Positions 59,490 to 64,000 of a stretch of 64,000 bases of DNA are shown here, one piece after another; position 1 is the first letter of the stretch, and every line of letters starts with the position of its first letter. A program made the position numbers and the translations under genes. Under the pieces are notes generated by a model. The model had not been told where the DNA came from. It saw nothing but the letters and a program-made list of their open reading frames with translations, and searched no databases. Source of the stretch: Allodiplogaster sudhausi (lineage: Eukaryota > Nematoda > Chromadorea > Rhabditida > Diplogasteridae); the NCBI GenBank assembly GCA_945643635.1, contig CALZFC010000067.1:664501-728500 (forward strand). The letters run 5' to 3'.

Positions 59490-60820
59490 AAGTTTTTATT
59501 TTGCTTCATCTTCTAATTAAAGGAACCTTCCAAACGTTGCGACCAGAATCATTGTGTGAGAACATGTTTACTAAAAGATTCTAGGTTCCAAATAGGATAT
59601 TGTCGGTTTTTAAAAGATATGTATGTAGTACATTCAGTACCGCTCAACGCAGAGGGGTCAAAGCTGCGTCGGCTATAGCGGACGCGGCCAAATGGGCCAA
59701 GTGGAATATCTCGCTGCGGAAAGCGTTTTCAGGCAAATCACATATCAATTTGAGATCCCTAAATTTTTCTACACTAATTCCGTTAAGAAAAATCTTGAAA
59801 ATTTGTGAAATTAGCATTTTCATGTCGTACGGTGACATATGTAATTGTTGCATTCCAATATGGTATTTCGTGTGTCGCGGGTTCGAACCCCAAGCGAAGT
59901 AATGTAAGTGGCTAACATGACGAACGAACACTTTAAGATGTACACAATCAAAGAAAAGTTGTTTCTCAGGTCATATTTCCAATGAAGGACAGCATGCAAT
60001 CTCCAACTAGACAAATACTTTTAATCTACTCTCTCTCCTTCTAATCTTTTGCCCATTATTATTCGAAGGAAGCCTGCTGATAATGGATGGGCGAGTCAAG
60101 TGACTAATTGGGCGACATAAAGGAACCAAGTTAGATATGAACCGAGCAATGACGGGCAGCATTACTTTTTTCTTTTCTTTTCGTCAGGAATAGCAAAGAT
60201 TGGAATATTCTAAATTTCGTGTGAAAATTTCCACGTACACCGTGACATTAAGGAATGGGCAATGTTTTTGCTGGTATCTTTTAACATGAACAGAGTTGTC
60301 GAATAGTGTTAGAAGAATGTGTACGGATATGCATTCAAGCATACATACGTGTGAGCATTCACAATAAGATAACAGTGTGAGGGCCAGAGTGAGATAGAGA
60401 GGAAAGAAATTTGTGAGGTTTTATGACAGGACCGCGCTGTTATCATTTGATTCTCAAACAAGGTTTCTACATTCATTCTGCCCATCTATCTAAGTTCCTT
60501 CCTTTATGTTGCCCAACAACTCTCTCGACTCACCCACGCATCAGTTAATGACTCGCTTCCATTATCTGATGGAATTGAGGGTAACGTGAAATTCCTACGC
60601 TGTGTGTACTAATGTATGTATGTATGTGCGTACGAAGTAAGACATCGAGTCATAGACACTAGAGAAAAGACCAAGCCTTATGGTCAGCTATCTTTTATTC
60701 TGAATTAGATACTTCCGCAAAGGAGCGTAAAAAGTCGTTAAACATGTTTAACAAAAGCTGCATGCATAAGTATGTATGTATGTGCATACACACATGCACT
60801 GCATGAATTTCAGCCGCCGT
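59490..60820. other. Recombinant intergenic region
   Basis: 59490-59637 matches intron 1 of other copies (TTTTGCTTCATCTTC, compare 20715-20850). 59640-59900 is foreign and includes GGGTTCGAACCCC. From 59905 the usual 5' flank resumes, with GATA block CTGATAATGG at 60077. A plus-facing GACTCGCTTCCATTATCTG block is at 60547, and AATAAA on the minus strand at 60694-60699. No gene is visible. Confidence 0.5.
60694..60699 (-). terminator. Polyadenylation signal AATAAA
   Basis: About 125 bp beyond the stop codon at 60821, in the same CAGAATAAAAG context as other copies. Confidence 0.5.
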
Positions 60821-63800
60821 CTAAGCAGGTCCATGGAATAGAACGCGGAAGCCGCGGACATTTCGTCCGTCCTCGACCGTCAGCGTGAGCTTCAAGATAT
60901 TCGATTGCGTTGTCGTATATGAGATGTCCTTGAAGATTTCGCCAGTCAGTCTGAAAGAGCAATTATTATTGTTAAATATTATGCATGAATGAAAATATTG
61001 CATGCGTCTGCATGATAAATGTACAGACACACATGTATGTACATAATATAGAATATCATCACAATATTTGTGCCACCTAACAATAGGAATGTTTGAATAC
61101 AAATAAAAGTTGACCAAAACATAACAGCGAATTTGACTCTAAATTTTGTGTTTCTACAATAACTCACGTTACATTCGGTTGCATTTCAAACTCTCCATCG
61201 AAGATTTCCAGCTTGTCGCAGCAGGTGTTCAGCATGAGATCTTCAATGGTTATCTGGAAAATGTTAGTACAGTAGGCTTGGATAATAAAACAGGAAATGT
61301 CCTCCATCATGTATCAAATCCCCAAATTCAATTCAAATAAAGCGATTAGAATTGAATTTGAATTGAATTTAGGAAAAAAACAGCATTACACCTACCTTCA
61401 CATTTCGACCTTGGTCAACAATTAAGAAGTAGTCGCAGGCGAGCGGACCAGGCGGGGCTGGATAAGACGGCGAATAAACCTGTAGAATTACAACACATAC
61501 TGCGTAGTTTCACACTCTCGTAAATATGTACGTAACTTTCTTTAGTGAGTTAATTTTTTTAATTGTAGTGAATTTGTACTGAAACATTTGTTTTTGGCAA
61601 AGTATCTGTACTCGAGAATTATTTTTTTTTTAGAAAAATATAATTAAAAGATAACAGGGGTCGTCCTATAGAAGGTTTGCAGATCGGGACAAGTGGCGGG
61701 CGCGCGCGGTTTGCTTGGATCGAGAGCTAAATTTCAAAAAAAAATTTTTTTTAGATTATCCTTCCAGCATTTTTCCTTCTAGTATCAGCCGTAATTTGCT
61801 TGAAAGTATTTTCTCGTATATAGTTTGAAATCATTTCTTGGCTGGCATTCTTTCTGGTTCTAGATTCATGCATGGTCAAGGCCAGAGAGAAAGACAGAGG
61901 GAGAGAGCGAGAAAGAGATGATTGAGAGAGTGCGTATGTATAGCGTGTTGAGCCAATTTGAATGGCGGGCTTCTGTTGTTTCAAGAATGTACGGAACATA
62001 TTAACAACCATTTATCGATGAACTGGATAAATTCCCTTAGTAATCAAGTCAGAAATATATAGTTGTTGAGAACAAAGGAGCTTCTTGAGAAAGACTTTTT
62101 TCGTCGGATTTCATAGCTTTATGGAAAGACGCAAGAAAGAAAATTGAAAGAAAGAAAGCAACAAGTAAGAAGAAAGTAAGAAAGAAAGTAGGAAACAAAG
62201 AAAGAAATAAGAAAAGAGCGCGGCTAATTTTTTAAGGCGCTGCGATGAATGGTTTGAAATGGGCACATCACATCAAAAATTAGTTCAATTTCTGTTGCTC
62301 AAGATACCGGCCGTAAAATGGGTGAACCATCAGATGCCCGTCATTCTACTTGCCTCAAAACGCATGCGTACCTGGTCGTGTGCAGGCGTACGGAATGCGA
62401 CCGCTCGCGCAGTTGTTGCTGACCCATTCGCCAATCGATGCGCTCGTCTCCATCACGACGCAACGACCAAATAATTCGTTTGGAAAGCCTGTGTTCATTG
62501 TGCTATTGCTCTTATTAAAGTAGGCAGCCAGGGCGAATATTACACTACCGTAATGCAAGAGAAAGAGTCGGACCAGTGACATTAATAGGAAAAAACCTTG
62601 CGCAAAGTTTTTGTAGTTGTAGGGACTTTCATCGGACCATGCATTCTCGTTGTATATAAAGCTTGTCGTCATGAGGCCGATGTGTATGCCGTGGGTGAGG
62701 CCAAGCGAGTGGGCCTTATGTGCAACGAAGTCGTTCATCTCCAATAAAGAACTTCTTAGGATTAGAGTGTCTTAGTATTAGCCTTAGTATATGCAGCTTA
62801 ATACTAGAGTTTACTTTAGAAGGATTTATATATATTTTTTCGGCAATAAACACATGATTACATATATGACGGTGCCAACTAAAAAAACGGTCGTTTTTGC
62901 ATTTTCGACTCCTTATGCACACTTTTTTGGAATATTCCACACGAATATGCCAAATTTGTCAAAAAATACGTGTACTTATTGGCTAATTTGGCATATTTAT
63001 GTGGAATATTCCAAAAAAAGTGTGCACAACGAGTCGAAAATTCAAAAACGACCGTTTTTTTAGTTGGCACCGTCATATATGTATGTATATTGCATCACAC
63101 GCGCCTCTTTGCTGTGAAAGGCAGCAAGATGGTCCTCGCGGCATTGCTGCTCAGCATCATTCCAAGTTGCCTGACATTACGAGATATTTCCGCGCTATCA
63201 ATAGTTTTGACATACAAGCGATCCAAATATGAACGGATAAGTTAAATCATAGTTTTGAACTTAATGAAATAAGAGGAACATGCATAGTGCGCATATGTCG
63301 AGAAAGAGAGAGCGAGAGAGATAGAAAAAAGAAAGAGATTGCAAACTATTCTAACTTGTCTGATTAACGGAATTATCACTCCTTGATGTGTGTTCTTTCT
63401 TTCTCCTTTTCTCTCTCTCATATTCTTGGTGATATTTACATAGAACAGATACCTCTCAAATACCCCGTCTGAATGAAACTTGACGAAGCTTATGTCATCG
63501 GTTGCGACGTATTCGTAATCACCACAGGGAGATTCTGTAAAGGAAATATATTTAGAGGAAGTGTTATCATTATTAAGAACAATAGAATGAGCCGGTCTGA
63601 TCCGTAGGGCACAGTGGGCGCCCAGGCAATTTGGAAATTGGCAAGTGTATATGTTTAGAATGTAGCGCCTTAAAAGCATGCACGTGGCTTAATTTGTTTG
63701 TATTTACCATTCACTTGTTGAACACGACAAATAGATGGCAAAGTATCGGCCGCGCTGTAATCATACCACTGTCCGTTAGCGTGGATGTACACGTGATAGT

Positions 63801-64000
63801 CTCGTTTGTTACAGCCTGCAAAAAATTCGTTGTGCTTCATCGATAAGCCATGCGTTCTTTTCTTCCCAACAATTTTTCAGAAAAAGGACGAAACGAGCGC
63901 ACCACTTCCAGCAGCAAAGTTAGTATAATTTAGCGCAGTACCGTCGACCCACTCTTCCTTTGAGTCGCACGTCAGGCCAATAAAGGCACCGCCAATTCCT
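60821..64000 (-). CDS. CTLD-CTLD-CUB lectin, partial (5' end beyond the window)
   Basis: Exon 3 (from the right edge to about 63893), exon 4 (about 63704-63814, GCNKRDYHVYIHANGQW), exon 5 (about 63466-63536), exon 6 (about 63112-63180), exon 7 (about 62602-62743, NDFVAHKAHSLGLTHGIHIG), exon 8 (about 62372-62490, GEWVSNNCASGRIPYACTRPG), linker (about 61658-61730) and CUB exons (about 61395-61480, 61170-61256 and 60821-60950). All are open with good junctions. In exon 5 the conserved cysteine of DDISC is phenylalanine (DDISF), which should leave its disulfide partner unpaired. Exon 6 is two or three codons shorter than in sisters. Confidence 0.8.
62055..62220. repeat. AG-rich repeat, homologous to 41866-42000
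   Basis: TTCTTGAGAAAGAC, CATAGCTTTATGGAAAGACG, then AAGAAAGAAA units. It lies between exons 9 and 8 of the last gene. Confidence 0.65.
62867..63075. mobile_element. 209 bp near-palindromic MITE
   Basis: TGACGGTGCCAACTAAAAAA at the left matches its complement at the right (TTTTTTTAGTTGGCACCGTCA). Pairing extends about 95 bp on each side (CGACCGTTTTTT, GTGTGCA, TGGAATATTCCA) around GTACTTATTGG. The paralogous intron at 2712-2740 and 6340-6365 reads ACATGATTACATATAT without the element, an empty site in a TA-rich target. Confidence 0.85.

Noticed and set aside
59860..59905. tRNA gene at GGGTTCGAACCCC
   Set aside because: Only a B-box-like sequence is present. The T stem has three pairs, and no acceptor stem or anticodon arm fits.
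62791..63063. Open frames around 62716-63245
   Set aside because: These are mirrored readings of the near-palindromic MITE and not genes.

Overview
Eukaryotic, intron-rich DNA that most likely comes from a rhabditid nematode. This is an inference from small GT-AG introns with TTTCAG-like acceptors, AT-rich non-coding DNA, abundant ACAT/ATGT tetranucleotide repeats, and a secreted lectin architecture (CTLD-CTLD-CUB) known from nematode clec families. I see no prokaryotic features, rRNA or convincing tRNA.

The window is essentially one tandem multigene cluster. The ancestral unit is a 12-exon gene on the minus strand. Exon 1 encodes the signal peptide (consensus MDASQLLLFCIALP) and exons 2-4 encode the first C-type lectin domain. 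Exons 5-8 encode the second lectin domain, exon 9 a short Pro/Cys linker, and exons 10-12 a CUB domain ending in FHGPA-stop. Exon lengths and phases are nearly invariant (about 43, 146, 169-181, 108, 71, 75, 139, 117, 71, 84, 86, 130 nt), so each copy can be checked exon by exon. Two copies read open from start to stop: 24186-28542 (416 aa) and 29728-36859 (409 aa). A third, 60821 to beyond the right edge, is open as far as it can be seen. The other copies are damaged or are fragments: 1422-2547, 3104-9633 (acceptor lesion), 10644-14157 (nonsense codon), 16671-20930 (start lost, nonsense codon, transposon in exon), 22437-23367 (3' truncated), 37937-40555 and its mirror 43460-46078 (5' truncated), 47156-48618 (frameshifts, truncated), 50640-51778 (frameshift, truncated), 53219-57132 (frameshift) and 57969-59407 (5' truncated, stop lost).

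Layout: an apparently identical 1.3 kb direct repeat (1-1319 and 6463-7781); minus-strand genes to about 40.6 kb; a large inverted repeat with arms of about 5.7 kb (about 35.3-40.98 kb and 43.03-48.74 kb, mirror sum 84015) around a 2 kb spacer, which puts two gene copies on the plus strand; a 1.4 kb stretch of unfamiliar sequence (48.74-50.13 kb); then minus-strand copies again to the end. The region 16.1-20.3 kb is a paralogous segment of 52.6-56.5 kb.

Non-coding DNA is dominated by short inverted-repeat transposons. A family starting CCGTATTTTCTCTATTAG with TA target duplications has nine copies. A 1.53 kb TA foldback element, two TTAA-flanked elements and a 209 bp near-palindrome are also present. 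Upstream of most copies lies a conserved CTGATAATGGAAGCGAG block holding a GATA-factor site, suggesting intestinal expression. The strangest structure is a GC-rich array of short hairpins with compensatory stem changes at 32491-32733, inside an intron of an intact lectin gene.
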